A program made the translations under genes and the position numbers. From JAXLWB01 sp046328715 (GTDB lineage Bacteria > Chloroflexota > Anaerolineae > Caldilineales > Caldilineaceae): 31,081 nt of DNA. The notes beneath the pieces are model-generated. The model was not told the DNA's origin, did no database searches, and saw only the letters and a list, made by a program, of their open reading frames with translations. Positions 15,522 to 23,611 of the stretch are shown here, piece after piece. Within the stretch, counting starts at the first letter, position 1. Every line of letters begins with the position of its first letter. Location of the stretch: the NCBI GenBank assembly GCA_046328715.1, contig JAXLWB010000074.1, positions 1 through 31,081 of the forward strand, given 5' to 3'.

Positions 15522-16967
15522 ATGTCTCCCAAGAATGGCTTCACACGTCGTGAATTTGTTCGTATGGTTGGTGCTACAGCAGGCGCTTCGATCTTGAGTG
15601 CTTGTGTGGCCGCAGTACCGCAGGGAGGTGGACAGCAGGCAGGAAGCAGTGCTGCGCCAGGCAAATCGCCTGCCCCGATGGAGTTGGAAGTTTGGTGGAA
15701 TGCCGATATTCCCGATCTGACCACCAAATGGGAAGCAAACCCGGACAATGAAGAATTCAAAAAGACCTGGTATTGGGGTGGTTTGGCCCGTCAACTCTTT
15801 ACACCCTTTCTCGATAAACATCCAGGTGTCAACCTCAAAATTACCGCCCACAGTTGGGATTGGGATCTGCGCCAAAATCAGTTGATGTCACTCGCTGCTG
15901 GCATTGTGCCCGATGTGACCTATGGTGAGGCCTACGTCAACGAGTTTGTTCAGTTGGGGATCTACAATTCTGTCTCCGATGAGGCGGCACAGCAATTCCC
16001 AGCAGGTACAGTCGCTGGAGCGACGGTCGATGGTAAGGTCTATGGCCTGCCCATGTCCTCGGGTGCCGATGTGCTCTTTATCAACTTGGCTACCTGGGAA
16101 AAAGCTGGTTTGGATCGCAATAAACTGCCCACGACCTGGGAAGAACTCGTCTCCGCCTGCCAGGCCATCTCGAAGATCAACAATGATGCCAAGTGGGGCA
16201 ACACCTGTTACTTCACTTACGGCCCCGACCCCAACACCTACGGCACGGCCATGCGCATTTTGCACTGGTTCAATCAAAATAACGCACCGTTGGGCAGCGA
16301 CCTGGGCGTGCCATCCGCCAATGCACCTGGCGCAGCGGATACCTGGGCCTTTCACAATGATCTACTCTGGAGTTCAACTGAAGCATTAATCACCCAAGCC
16401 GAGAGCGAAGCTGGCTCGGGCAAACTCTTTAACGATGGCATTATCGCAGTGAAGCCGGGCTGGAACAACGATGCAACTTCGGTGGGCGAAGGCAATATCG
16501 ATGCGACCGCTATTCAGTTCCCACTCCCGGCCGGCGGCAAACCCGCCACCATCGTAATCGGCAACCAAATCAACTCACCGCTCAAAAATGGCAAAAATCC
16601 TGATCTCGCTGTCACGTTTGTCGAAGAGACATTGACCAACGAGGATACCCAAGCCTGGTTGGCCGACAACGCTGGCATCTGGATCCCTGCCAAGAAGTCA
16701 CTCTTGGAGCAATACGAGACCTATGACAAACTCGGCGGCTACAAGACAGATGGGGCCAAGGCGATTGTGCGCATTACGATGAAGACCTTGCTCGAAGGCG
16801 GTGCTGGACCGTTGCCTGGCTGGCCCAAGAATGGCTCGCGCATCTGGTCGGAATGGAACAACAGCTACCAGCGCATCTGGAAGGGCAAATTGAGTAAGGA
16901 CGACATCCAGAAAGAACTGGACACGCTGCAAACCACGCTCGAAGGGCTCGTGACCAAGACTGGGTAA
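15522..16967 (+). CDS. Sugar ABC transporter substrate-binding lipoprotein
   Basis: This 481-residue extracellular solute-binding protein is of the family that feeds MalFG-type permeases. The N-terminus carries a twin-arginine motif (TRREFVR, R9-R10) followed by a hydrophobic stretch and a lipobox LSAC with the acylated cysteine at C28. It is therefore probably exported by Tat and anchored as a lipoprotein. A Gly/Ala/Ser/Pro linker follows to about residue 52. The mature part is rich in aromatics (WWN, WYWGG, HSWDWD), as in sugar-binding clefts. The start is ATG 15522 with AAGGAGG seven bases upstream; an upstream ATG at 15474 lacks such a site. It is the first gene of the importer operon. 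The ligand is unknown, likely an oligosaccharide or sugar derivative. Confidence 0.92.
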   Translation: MSPKNGFTRREFVRMVGATAGASILSACVAAVPQGGGQQAGSSAAPGKSPAPMELEVWWNADIPDLTTKWEANPDNEEFKKTWYWGGLARQLFTPFLDKHPGVNLKITAHSWDWDLRQNQLMSLAAGIVPDVTYGEAYVNEFVQLGIYNSVSDEAAQQFPAGTVAGATVDGKVYGLPMSSGADVLFINLATWEKAGLDRNKLPTTWEELVSACQAISKINNDAKWGNTCYFTYGPDPNTYGTAMRILHWFNQNNAPLGSDLGVPSANAPGAADTWAFHNDLLWSSTEALITQAESEAGSGKLFNDGIIAVKPGWNNDATSVGEGNIDATAIQFPLPAGGKPATIVIGNQINSPLKNGKNPDLAVTFVEETLTNEDTQAWLADNAGIWIPAKKSLLEQYETYDKLGGYKTDGAKAIVRITMKTLLEGGAGPLPGWPKNGSRIWSEWNNSYQRIWKGKLSKDDIQKELDTLQTTLEGLVTKTG

Positions 16968-16999
16968 AAAGAAATCATCCATAGAGATGCTGACAAACG

Positions 17000-17056
17000 A
17001 CTTCCGGGAAGGCTTTGCGGATCAACCTGTTCCGTAGCTGGATCCTTCCCGGAAGT
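17000..17056. repeat. Perfect 13-bp intercistronic hairpin
   Basis: ACTTCCGGGAAGG (17000-17012) and CCTTCCCGGAAGT (17044-17056) are exact inverted copies with a 31-nt loop. The hairpin lies between the binding-protein stop and the first permease start, as do the palindromes between malE and malF in enterobacteria. There they stabilise upstream mRNA and allow more binding protein than permease. It could also act as a weak attenuator, but no T-run follows. Confidence 0.75.
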
Positions 17057-17079
17057 ATAGTTTGCAGGTCAGGTGCCCT

Positions 17080-18042
17080 ATGAGCAGCAAAACCATTCCC
17101 AACAACCTCTTTGTGCCCCCTGTGGACGAACTCACAGCCATGCAGCGGCTGGCCCGCTGGTATTGGCGTCACCGCGAGCCGATTCTGGCCTGGACCTTTC
17201 TGGCCCCGATGTTGATCTACTTTGTCGTAATGACCTACGTGCCATTGGCCTTCCTGATCGGTATCAGCTTTACGCAGTGGAACATCATCTCGCCGCCGGA
17301 GTGGGTGGGATTGCAGAACTTCAAGCTGATCTTTTCGGATTTCCAGAATTGGTTTTACTTGAAGGTGATCGGGCGGACGATCCTCTATGCCGTTGCCATT
17401 CTGTCACTGAACATCGTCGGCGGCTTCTTCGTTGCCCTGATCATGAATCAGAACTTGCGCGGTAAGGGCATCTTTCGCACCATGTGGTATCTGCCTGGCG
17501 TCTTTTCCGGGGCAGTGGTAGCGCTGCTGCTCAAGATCTATCTAGCTCCTTCGACGCAAGGTGTCTTGAACATGGTGCTCTTCAATTTCGGTGCAGAACC
17601 GGTGGATTGGTATCGCAGCACCTTCTGGATCCCGATCATTACCGTGCTCTTTTCGGTCTGGCAAGGGATCGGCTTTACTGTGATCTTCTTCCTGGCCGGA
17701 TTACAGGGCATTGACGAGAACCTCTACGACGCTGCCAAGATCGATGGTGCGAATAGCCGCCAACTGCTCTGGTACATCACTGTCCCGCAGATGTTGCCTG
17801 TCCTGCTCTTTATCTCTGTCACGGGCATGATCGGCTCGATGCAGATGTGGGAAGTACCCAAGATCATCACCGCCGGGGGGCCGGATAACCTGACCTATAC
17901 GCTGATCTACAGCATCCACAACGATTCGTTCGGCGCGCTGGAAATGGGGTTGGGAACGGCTCAGTCGCTTGTTCTCTTTATCATGCTACTGGTCTTCATC
18001 GGTTGGCAGTTGAACCAGTATCGCAAAGAGTATGGAGTATAA
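17080..18042 (+). CDS. Sugar ABC transporter permease, MalF-like
   Basis: This inner-membrane permease of 320 residues has six or so hydrophobic segments after a charged N-terminal tail (WYWRHREPI). The cytoplasmic EAA loop that contacts the ATPase is visible as YDAAKIDGANSRQLLWYITVP, in its usual position about 90 residues from the C-terminus. ATG 17080 was preferred to an in-frame TTG at 17062. The operon lacks an ATP-binding subunit, so it must share a MsmK/MalK-type ATPase encoded elsewhere, which is common for this transporter class. A 16-bp palindrome follows 3 bp after the stop codon and precedes the second permease. Confidence 0.93.
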   Translation: MSSKTIPNNLFVPPVDELTAMQRLARWYWRHREPILAWTFLAPMLIYFVVMTYVPLAFLIGISFTQWNIISPPEWVGLQNFKLIFSDFQNWFYLKVIGRTILYAVAILSLNIVGGFFVALIMNQNLRGKGIFRTMWYLPGVFSGAVVALLLKIYLAPSTQGVLNMVLFNFGAEPVDWYRSTFWIPIITVLFSVWQGIGFTVIFFLAGLQGIDENLYDAAKIDGANSRQLLWYITVPQMLPVLLFISVTGMIGSMQMWEVPKIITAGGPDNLTYTLIYSIHNDSFGALEMGLGTAQSLVLFIMLLVFIGWQLNQYRKEYGV

Positions 18043-18044
18043 GC

Positions 18045-18105
18045 GAGTTACGAAATACGAGATATGAGTTACGGGTTAGATTTCGTAATTCGTATTTCGT
18101 AACTC
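18045..18105. repeat. 16-bp perfect palindrome of TCGTA words between permease genes
   Basis: GAGTTACGAAATACGA (18045-18060) pairs exactly with 18090-18105. TCGTA recurs at 18083, 18090 and 18097 (period 7), and ATGAGTTACG/CGTAACTCAT offers an alternative inner stem. Related words stand directly before the sialidase-like start at 2043. The upstream permease stop lies at 18040-18042. Confidence 0.8.
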
Positions 18106-18125
18106 ATAATTTAAGGTCTTGCACA

Positions 18126-19010
18126 ATGCGCAGACAGCAAGCAATCATCCGCACGCTGAGTTATCTCTTTCTCGGCGTCTCTAGCTTCATTATGATCTAC
18201 CCGGTGCTTTTTATGGCGCTGGGTTCGTTCACAACCAATGATCGCTTTCTGGAAGCGACCCTCCTGCCGATCCCCAATACGCTCAATCTGCCACTCTTTT
18301 TACGGGCGTTGCAGGCCGGGGTTTGGGACTCGTATCTCTTTACGCTCTACCGCTGCGCCTTTTACATCAGCGTCACCATCCTGGTCGGCTTGATCGGTGG
18401 CTACATCTTTTCCAAGTTACGCTTTCCAGGTAAGAACAAAGTCTTTCTCGTTTTTCTTTCGGGCATGGTGATGCCGGGCATTTTGATGTTGGTGCCGATG
18501 TATTTACAGATGGCCTGGTTTCCACTGGCAGGCGGCAATGACATCTTTGGACGAGGTGGACATGGCTTTATCGGTCAATGGCCGGTGCTCTTTCTGTATG
18601 GCTGGGTGCCACCCTTTGCGATCTTTCTCTTTAAACAAAGTTACGACATGCTGCCCAGGGAGTATGAAGACGCTGCCAAGGTAGATGGTGCAGGCATGTT
18701 CACTATCATCTTTCGCCTCTATGCGCCGTTGCTCAAGCCGCCGATTGTCGCACTGATCATCGTTACTTTCCTCGGCTCCTGGAATGACTATCTCTGGCCA
18801 AGCATGACCATTGCCGGCCATCCCGAATATTATCCCATCGCCTACCGGGTGCAAACGGTGATCCTTTCCGACTGGTCGCCTGTGGGAACCACGGATTATC
18901 CGGCAGTGATGGTGCGCACCTTCTTGGCTACCTGGCCGCCAGCCGCGGTTTACTTCCTATTACAACGCTATTTCGTCCAGGGCTTGGTGGCGAGCGGATT
19001 GAAGGGATAA
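18126..19010 (+). CDS. Sugar ABC transporter permease, MalG-like
   Basis: This is the second inner-membrane permease, 294 residues with six hydrophobic segments. The EAA loop reads YEDAAKVDGAGMFTIIFRLYAP and lies about 90 residues from the C-terminus, as in MalG. The open frame extends upstream to 18003, but that part translates the palindromic repeat and the end of the previous gene, so it is not the real start. ATG 18126, preceded by TAAGG, gives a normal N-terminal segment (MRRQQAIIRTLSYLFLG). It completes the importer operon with the binding protein and the MalF-like permease. A period-8 palindromic array separates it from the chaperonin gene. Confidence 0.93.
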   Translation: MRRQQAIIRTLSYLFLGVSSFIMIYPVLFMALGSFTTNDRFLEATLLPIPNTLNLPLFLRALQAGVWDSYLFTLYRCAFYISVTILVGLIGGYIFSKLRFPGKNKVFLVFLSGMVMPGILMLVPMYLQMAWFPLAGGNDIFGRGGHGFIGQWPVLFLYGWVPPFAIFLFKQSYDMLPREYEDAAKVDGAGMFTIIFRLYAPLLKPPIVALIIVTFLGSWNDYLWPSMTIAGHPEYYPIAYRVQTVILSDWSPVGTTDYPAVMVRTFLATWPPAAVYFLLQRYFVQGLVASGLKG

Positions 19011-19024
19011 AATGAAGTAAGACG

Positions 19025-19097
19025 GTGGGACAGTAAGACAGTGAATCAGTGGTGTCATTCTGACCTACTGACCTACTGTCCCACTGAGCTACTATTG
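19025..19097. repeat. Period-8 palindromic array (YACTGTCC family), copy A
   Basis: The left arm reads as four octamers from 19025: GTGGGACA, GTAAGACA, GTGAATCA, GTGGTGTC. The right arm reads as five from 19058: TTCTGACC, TACTGACC, TACTGTCC, CACTGAGC, TACTATTG. GTGGGACAGTA (19025-19035) pairs perfectly with TACTGTCCCAC (19074-19084). The array ends at the ribosome-binding site of the chaperonin gene. Confidence 0.8.
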
Positions 19098-19108
19098 AAA
19101 GGCTCCTC

Positions 19109-20809
19109 ATGGCTGAACGCCCCGGTTTGTCGAGTGTGGGAAAGCAGAATTTACCTGGGTTTCGGTCCACGGGCAAGAAAGGGATTGCGCCTTCGCAACC
19201 TGCCATTGTGACGCAGCCGGAGACCTATGGGGATCTGCGCCAAGGCGTTGAGCGGATATTGGCGGCGATTCGGCCTACGCTGGGTCCCAATCCGCAACTT
19301 GTCGCCCTCGCCCGCCAAAAGAGCACAGAAGCCCCAGAAATCCTGGATGATGGGGCCATGATCGCCCGCCGCATCATCCAAATTGCGCCGCGTGGCGAAG
19401 ATGTGGGGGCGATGTTGCTGCGCCATTCGCTCTGGAAAATGCACCAGGAAATGGGCGACGGTACCACAACTCTGGCCGTGATCTATCAGGCGATTCTCGA
19501 TGAGGGGGTACGGGCGATCACCCAAGGCGGCTGCAATGCGATGTTATTGCGCGCTGGTTTGGAGAGAGGCGTCCAAGCGGTGAGTGAATTTCTCGATCAA
19601 AGTTCGCTGCCATTACGGGGTAAAGAGAACATTGCCCGTTTTGCCCAAACGTTGGTCCAAGGCAACGGTGAATTAGCCAATCTGTTGGGCGAAATCTTTG
19701 ACATTGTCGGTGCCGAGGGGTTGGTTGTAGTCGAGAAAGGCAATCACCTGGGGCTGGAACGGGAGTACATCGAAGGAACCTACTGGCATCTGAGTGGTTG
19801 GTCGTCGCGCCATTTTGTCACCGATGCTCAACGCCAACAGACGACCTTTGAAGATACGGCGTTGGTGCTGAGCGATCTTGCCATTCAGGAGCCAGAGCAA
19901 CTTGTCCCGCTGTTGGAGCAGTGTATCAAAGCCGAAGTGCATAGGCTGATCATTCTCGCCAAAGAGATCACGGATCGGGCGATTGGGCTGCTGGTCACCA
20001 ATAATCGAGCTAAAACGATCCAAACATTGGTGGTTCGTACACCGCGAGTGCGGGAAGCGGATCAGGTTGCTTCCCTAGAAGATATTGCGGTGCTGACAGG
20101 CGGGCGAGTCTTCTATGCGGCGGCCTACGCCGACTTTCACGACTTCCAGATTGCCGATTTGGGCTATGCTCGCCGTGCCTGGGCCACACAAAGTTTGTTC
20201 GGCTTGTTCGGCGGCAAGGGCGATCCACGCCGTATTCGCCAGCATATCCAGCATTTACGGGGACTGCTCAAAAGTGCCAGTGATGACCATGAAAAGCAGA
20301 TGTTCCGTGAACGGCTGGGGCGCATGACCGGGGGAACCGCCATTTTGCGTGTGGGCGATGCGACCAATAGTGGAACCGAGGCGCTCAAGACCTTGGCCGA
20401 ACGGGCGGCGACTACCCTGCATCATGCGTTGGCTGGTGGCGTTGTGCTAGGCGGTGGTACCGCGCTGATTCGTGCGCAATCTGCCTTGGCCAATTTGCCG
20501 GTCAGCAGCGACGAGCAGAGAATTGCCTATCAGATTTTGAGTCGTGCCCTGGAGGAACCGCTGCGCACGATTGTCCAAAACGCAGGCTACACGCCAGGCA
20601 CCGTCACCGAGCAGATCAAAGGATCGACCAACGGCTGTGGCTTTGACGCGCGCGTGGGGCAGATAACCGATATGCACCAAAGCGGCGTTCTGGATGCGAC
20701 GGTTATCCTGAAAAAAGCACTAGAAATTGCCGTTCATGGCGCCGCCCAAGCCTTGACGACCGATGTAATCGTCCATCACCGCAAGCCGCAGGAGTGTGTC
20801 GAACCGTAG
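19109..20809 (+). CDS. Divergent GroEL/Cpn60-family chaperonin
   Basis: The 566-residue protein shows the whole chaperonin layout. Equatorial: IRPTLGPNPQLV (54-65), DDG (80-82, matching GroEL D52) and GDGTTT (116-121, matching D87). Apical: IEGTYWHLSG and LEDIAVLTGG. Intermediate and equatorial: TGGTAILRVG (407-416), GGVVLGGGTALI (443-454) and GVLDATVI. The segment that should carry the GroEL ATPase aspartate (D398 of ALHATRAAVEEGVVAGGG) reads ERAATTLHHALAGGVVLGGG, with no Asp. The C-terminus is HHRKPQECVEP, without a GGM tail, and about 35 extra residues precede the first helix. No GroES gene is adjacent. It is probably a specialised paralogue, not the housekeeping chaperonin. The start is ATG 19109 with GAAAGG upstream. 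Confidence 0.88.
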   Translation: MAERPGLSSVGKQNLPGFRSTGKKGIAPSQPAIVTQPETYGDLRQGVERILAAIRPTLGPNPQLVALARQKSTEAPEILDDGAMIARRIIQIAPRGEDVGAMLLRHSLWKMHQEMGDGTTTLAVIYQAILDEGVRAITQGGCNAMLLRAGLERGVQAVSEFLDQSSLPLRGKENIARFAQTLVQGNGELANLLGEIFDIVGAEGLVVVEKGNHLGLEREYIEGTYWHLSGWSSRHFVTDAQRQQTTFEDTALVLSDLAIQEPEQLVPLLEQCIKAEVHRLIILAKEITDRAIGLLVTNNRAKTIQTLVVRTPRVREADQVASLEDIAVLTGGRVFYAAAYADFHDFQIADLGYARRAWATQSLFGLFGGKGDPRRIRQHIQHLRGLLKSASDDHEKQMFRERLGRMTGGTAILRVGDATNSGTEALKTLAERAATTLHHALAGGVVLGGGTALIRAQSALANLPVSSDEQRIAYQILSRALEEPLRTIVQNAGYTPGTVTEQIKGSTNGCGFDARVGQITDMHQSGVLDATVILKKALEIAVHGAAQALTTDVIVHHRKPQECVEP

Positions 20810-20878
20810 TTTGCATTATAATAATCAGCGACGTTACAGTTTACGTCACTCCCAACCAAGCAACCAACCGAAAAATAT

Positions 20879-20946
20879 ATTCCGTATTCCTTGATTTCCG
20901 TGTTTACAAAGCCTTTGATTAACACGGAAATCAAGGAACATGGAAT
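20879..20946 (+). promoter_or_regulatory. Hairpin that encloses the GNAT ribosome-binding site and start codon
   Basis: Arms 20879-20904 and 20921-20946 match at 24 of 26 positions, with 18 perfect consecutive pairs (20887-20904 with 20921-20938) and a 16-nt loop. The right arm contains AAGGA (20933-20937) and the ATG at 20940-20942. In mRNA the stem would hide both, so translation would depend on opening the hairpin or on upstream ribosomes. The start codon itself sits just outside the perfect 18-bp core, in the part with two mismatches. Confidence 0.7.
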
Positions 20947-21722
20947 TTCGACAAGAGGAAAGTTTGATCCAACTCACTAACAAACAAACCGCAACCCTAC
21001 GCCACTGGTTTCTGCCTGATCGGCCTGGCCCGCTGATCGGGTTACACTTTATCCAGACCGGGCATGGCAGTTGTTGGGTGGATCGCTGGCCCGACCCGCG
21101 TGTGCTTTATGTCGAAACGGCACGCAATGGTTCGCTGGCTGGTGATCCAAGTGTGTTGACGCCAGAAATGATCCGCAACGTCGTCGTTGGCTTTGTCGAA
21201 GCGCCGCCTGCATTTGTGCCTCTGCTCAAAACAACCTTTCCCGATCTGATTACCTGGGATCGAATCATTTTTAGCTTGCCGACCGCACCGACCTATACCA
21301 TCCCCGCTCATTTTACCTTTCGCCGTTTGACAGCCACAGACACCGATTCCTTGGTGCAGTTGAGCGATGAATCTTCCTGGATTAGCAAGACATGGGGTGG
21401 GACAGCGGGATTGGCGGCAAGTGGCTATGCCTGGGGTGCTTTTGCCGGGGATCGGCTCGCCGCCGTGGCCAACAGCTTCTTTCTCGGCGACCATTACGAG
21501 GAGATCGGCGTGGTGACTGAGCCGGAATTTCGCGGTCAAGGCCTGAGTGTTGCCTGCGCTGGCCACCTCTGTACCGAGATCCAAGCTCGTGGGCGCATTC
21601 CCAGTTGGACAACCTCGCACGATAACCTCGTCAGCCGCCGCGTGGCGGAAAAGCTGGGATTTGCCTTTGAACGAAATGACGTCCTCTATGTAGTTGGCAT
21701 CGATGTACCGCAGAGCCCGTAA
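20940..21722 (+). CDS. GNAT-family N-acetyltransferase
   Basis: The protein has 260 residues. The C-terminal half carries the acetyl-CoA-binding motif A, EIGVVTEPEFRGQGLSVAC (188-206), with the pyrophosphate loop RGQGL. It is followed by SHDNLVSRRVAEKLGF (226-241), typical of the family's last helix and strand. The N-terminal half (1-125) is a separate alpha/beta domain with no motif I recognise, possibly a degenerate second GNAT domain. The target amine is unknown. The start at 20940 lies inside a strong hairpin; TTG at the ninth codon, after AGAGGAAAG, is an alternative. The beta-propeller gene begins 8 bp downstream, so the two are coupled. The chaperonin gene ends 130 bp upstream. Confidence 0.85.
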   Translation: MEFRQEESLIQLTNKQTATLRHWFLPDRPGPLIGLHFIQTGHGSCWVDRWPDPRVLYVETARNGSLAGDPSVLTPEMIRNVVVGFVEAPPAFVPLLKTTFPDLITWDRIIFSLPTAPTYTIPAHFTFRRLTATDTDSLVQLSDESSWISKTWGGTAGLAASGYAWGAFAGDRLAAVANSFFLGDHYEEIGVVTEPEFRGQGLSVACAGHLCTEIQARGRIPSWTTSHDNLVSRRVAEKLGFAFERNDVLYVVGIDVPQSP

Positions 21723-21730
21723 ATAGTAAG

Positions 21731-23611
21731 ATGAAGAACCCTGAATCTCTCACTTTTCACTCAACTCCTTGGATCAACTTGGGCGCACCGCCGCCTGGGA
21801 CTGTGACAGCGCTTGCCGTCAGCCAGCAACCTGGAGACACTCTCTTCGCCGGCACACGCACAGGATTGTACCGTAACCACTCCCCAACACAGGATGTGCC
21901 TTGGCAAAGGTTGCCCAATGCGCCACTGGAAATTCTCGTTCTGGGATTGTCACCCAATTTTGCGAATGATCATACCCTCTTTGCCGGGACTGGAACGGGG
22001 CTTTTCGTCTCGCACGATGGCGGCGAACAGTGGCTGGCCCCTTCGACTCCACTGCCCAACCCGGTGATCCTCTGTCTGGCCCTTTCACCCAATTACGTTG
22101 CAGATGGTATTGTCGTGGCCGGCACGTTGGAGGAGGGTGTCTACTTTAGTGACAATCGAGGCACGAGTTGGGCGGCACGGACGGTAGGTCTATTGGATGC
22201 CGCGGTTTATTCATTGGCGTTTTCGCCCAACTTTGCCCAGGATGAAACGCTCTTTGCTGGTACCGAAAGCGCGCTCTACTACAGCTATAATGGGGCACGA
22301 GCCTGGAAGATGCTGGACTTTCCCGAAGAAGCGACGCCGATTCTCGCCTTGGCGCTTTCACCCAATTTTGCCCAAGATCGAACGGTCTTTGCTGGGACCG
22401 AACAACAAGGACTTTACCGATCTACTGATTTGGGCAATACCTGGCAACAATTGACGTTACCTGCGACGGCGGTCAATTCCTTACTGATCTCACCTCAGGA
22501 TGCCAGCCTATTGGCAGCAACCAACGACGGACTCTATTGCTCCAAAGATGGTGGGCAAACATGGTATTGCTTGCTTGACCAGCCAGATGCCTTCTCACTG
22601 GCTGCCAACGAGATGATGATTGTCAGTGGAGTAGTCAATCAAGGCGCATGGCGAACACTTGACCAGACAACGTGGCAGCCGATCTTCAATCTACCTGAGC
22701 GCCCGCTTACCGGGATGGTGTTGTCGCCCGATTTTGTCAGTGATGGGATAGGATTCCTCTATGGTGTACAGGAGGGCATTTGGTGGACAGACGATGGCGG
22801 CAAGACCTGGTATTGCCTCAATGAAACACTGCCAACCACCGACGTCTTTTCAATGGCCCTCTCGCCCCATTTCCGACAAGATCAACTAGTGTTGGCGGCT
22901 TCGACAGCAGGTCTGCTTGTCAGCGAGGATGCAGGCGATCATTGGACCACATGGTTGGCTGCCCCTATTTCGCACGTCCACATTTCCCCAAGCGGTACGT
23001 TTATCGTCACGGCTGCATCCAATGGTGAGTTGTGGATTGCGAATGGACGACAGGGTGACCGGCTGCCAGTCACCTGTCCGTGGAGCAAACAGGTACAATT
23101 GTTAGCAATAGCAGTGGATGATAGCGGTCAAATCTACGCCGCCACCTGGGAGCGAACGCAGGAATTGTTGACCCTCTGGCAAGGCGAATCGGGACACTTT
23201 GTGCAGCGTTTGAGTCAACTGGCAGATTCATCCTCACTGGTAAGCTTTTGGATGCCATCGCCTGCCAGTGAAGTGAAATGCTGGTACGCCAGCCTGGACC
23301 AACACGTATGGAAATTTGCGAACGAGCCGGGGGCAGGAAACGCCAATGCTGACTTGTCTTTCACTACAGAGGATGGTAGCAAAATCCTTAGTTTGGTGGG
23401 CAGTGCGGATGGAAGTAAACTCTTCGCTTTGACTGGACAATGGCTCTACCAAGTGACGGAGGCGAACATCTCTAAAGTGGTTCATGATTTCGGGGATGAA
23501 CGGGCCGTTGCGCTCACGCTGTCACCTGACAGTGAGGGCGAGATCACTGCCTTTGCGTTACTATTAGGGGGACAGTTTTACACGGGGAAATTAGAGGAGT
23601 TCGGGATGTGA
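21731..23611 (+). CDS. Asp-box (BNR/YCF48/sortilin-like) beta-propeller protein
   Basis: This 626-residue protein is built from repeats of about 45 residues of the form LALSPNFAxDxTLFAGT, G-L-Y-x-S, x-D-x-G-x-x-W. Asp boxes are visible at SHDGGEQW (94-101), SDNRGTSW (140-147), STDLGNTW (231-238), SKDGGQTW (271-278), TDDGGKTW (353-360) and SEDAGDHW (398-405). A degenerate one, SYNGARAW, lies at 185-192. The C-terminal third is more divergent but still beta-rich. No signal peptide or membrane segment is seen, so it appears cytoplasmic. Catalytic sialidase residues are not evident; a binding or scaffold role is more likely. It lies 8 bp after the GNAT gene and its TGA overlaps the GTG start of the nitronate monooxygenase gene. 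Confidence 0.85.
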   Translation: MKNPESLTFHSTPWINLGAPPPGTVTALAVSQQPGDTLFAGTRTGLYRNHSPTQDVPWQRLPNAPLEILVLGLSPNFANDHTLFAGTGTGLFVSHDGGEQWLAPSTPLPNPVILCLALSPNYVADGIVVAGTLEEGVYFSDNRGTSWAARTVGLLDAAVYSLAFSPNFAQDETLFAGTESALYYSYNGARAWKMLDFPEEATPILALALSPNFAQDRTVFAGTEQQGLYRSTDLGNTWQQLTLPATAVNSLLISPQDASLLAATNDGLYCSKDGGQTWYCLLDQPDAFSLAANEMMIVSGVVNQGAWRTLDQTTWQPIFNLPERPLTGMVLSPDFVSDGIGFLYGVQEGIWWTDDGGKTWYCLNETLPTTDVFSMALSPHFRQDQLVLAASTAGLLVSEDAGDHWTTWLAAPISHVHISPSGTFIVTAASNGELWIANGRQGDRLPVTCPWSKQVQLLAIAVDDSGQIYAATWERTQELLTLWQGESGHFVQRLSQLADSSSLVSFWMPSPASEVKCWYASLDQHVWKFANEPGAGNANADLSFTTEDGSKILSLVGSADGSKLFALTGQWLYQVTEANISKVVHDFGDERAVALTLSPDSEGEITAFALLLGGQFYTGKLEEFGM

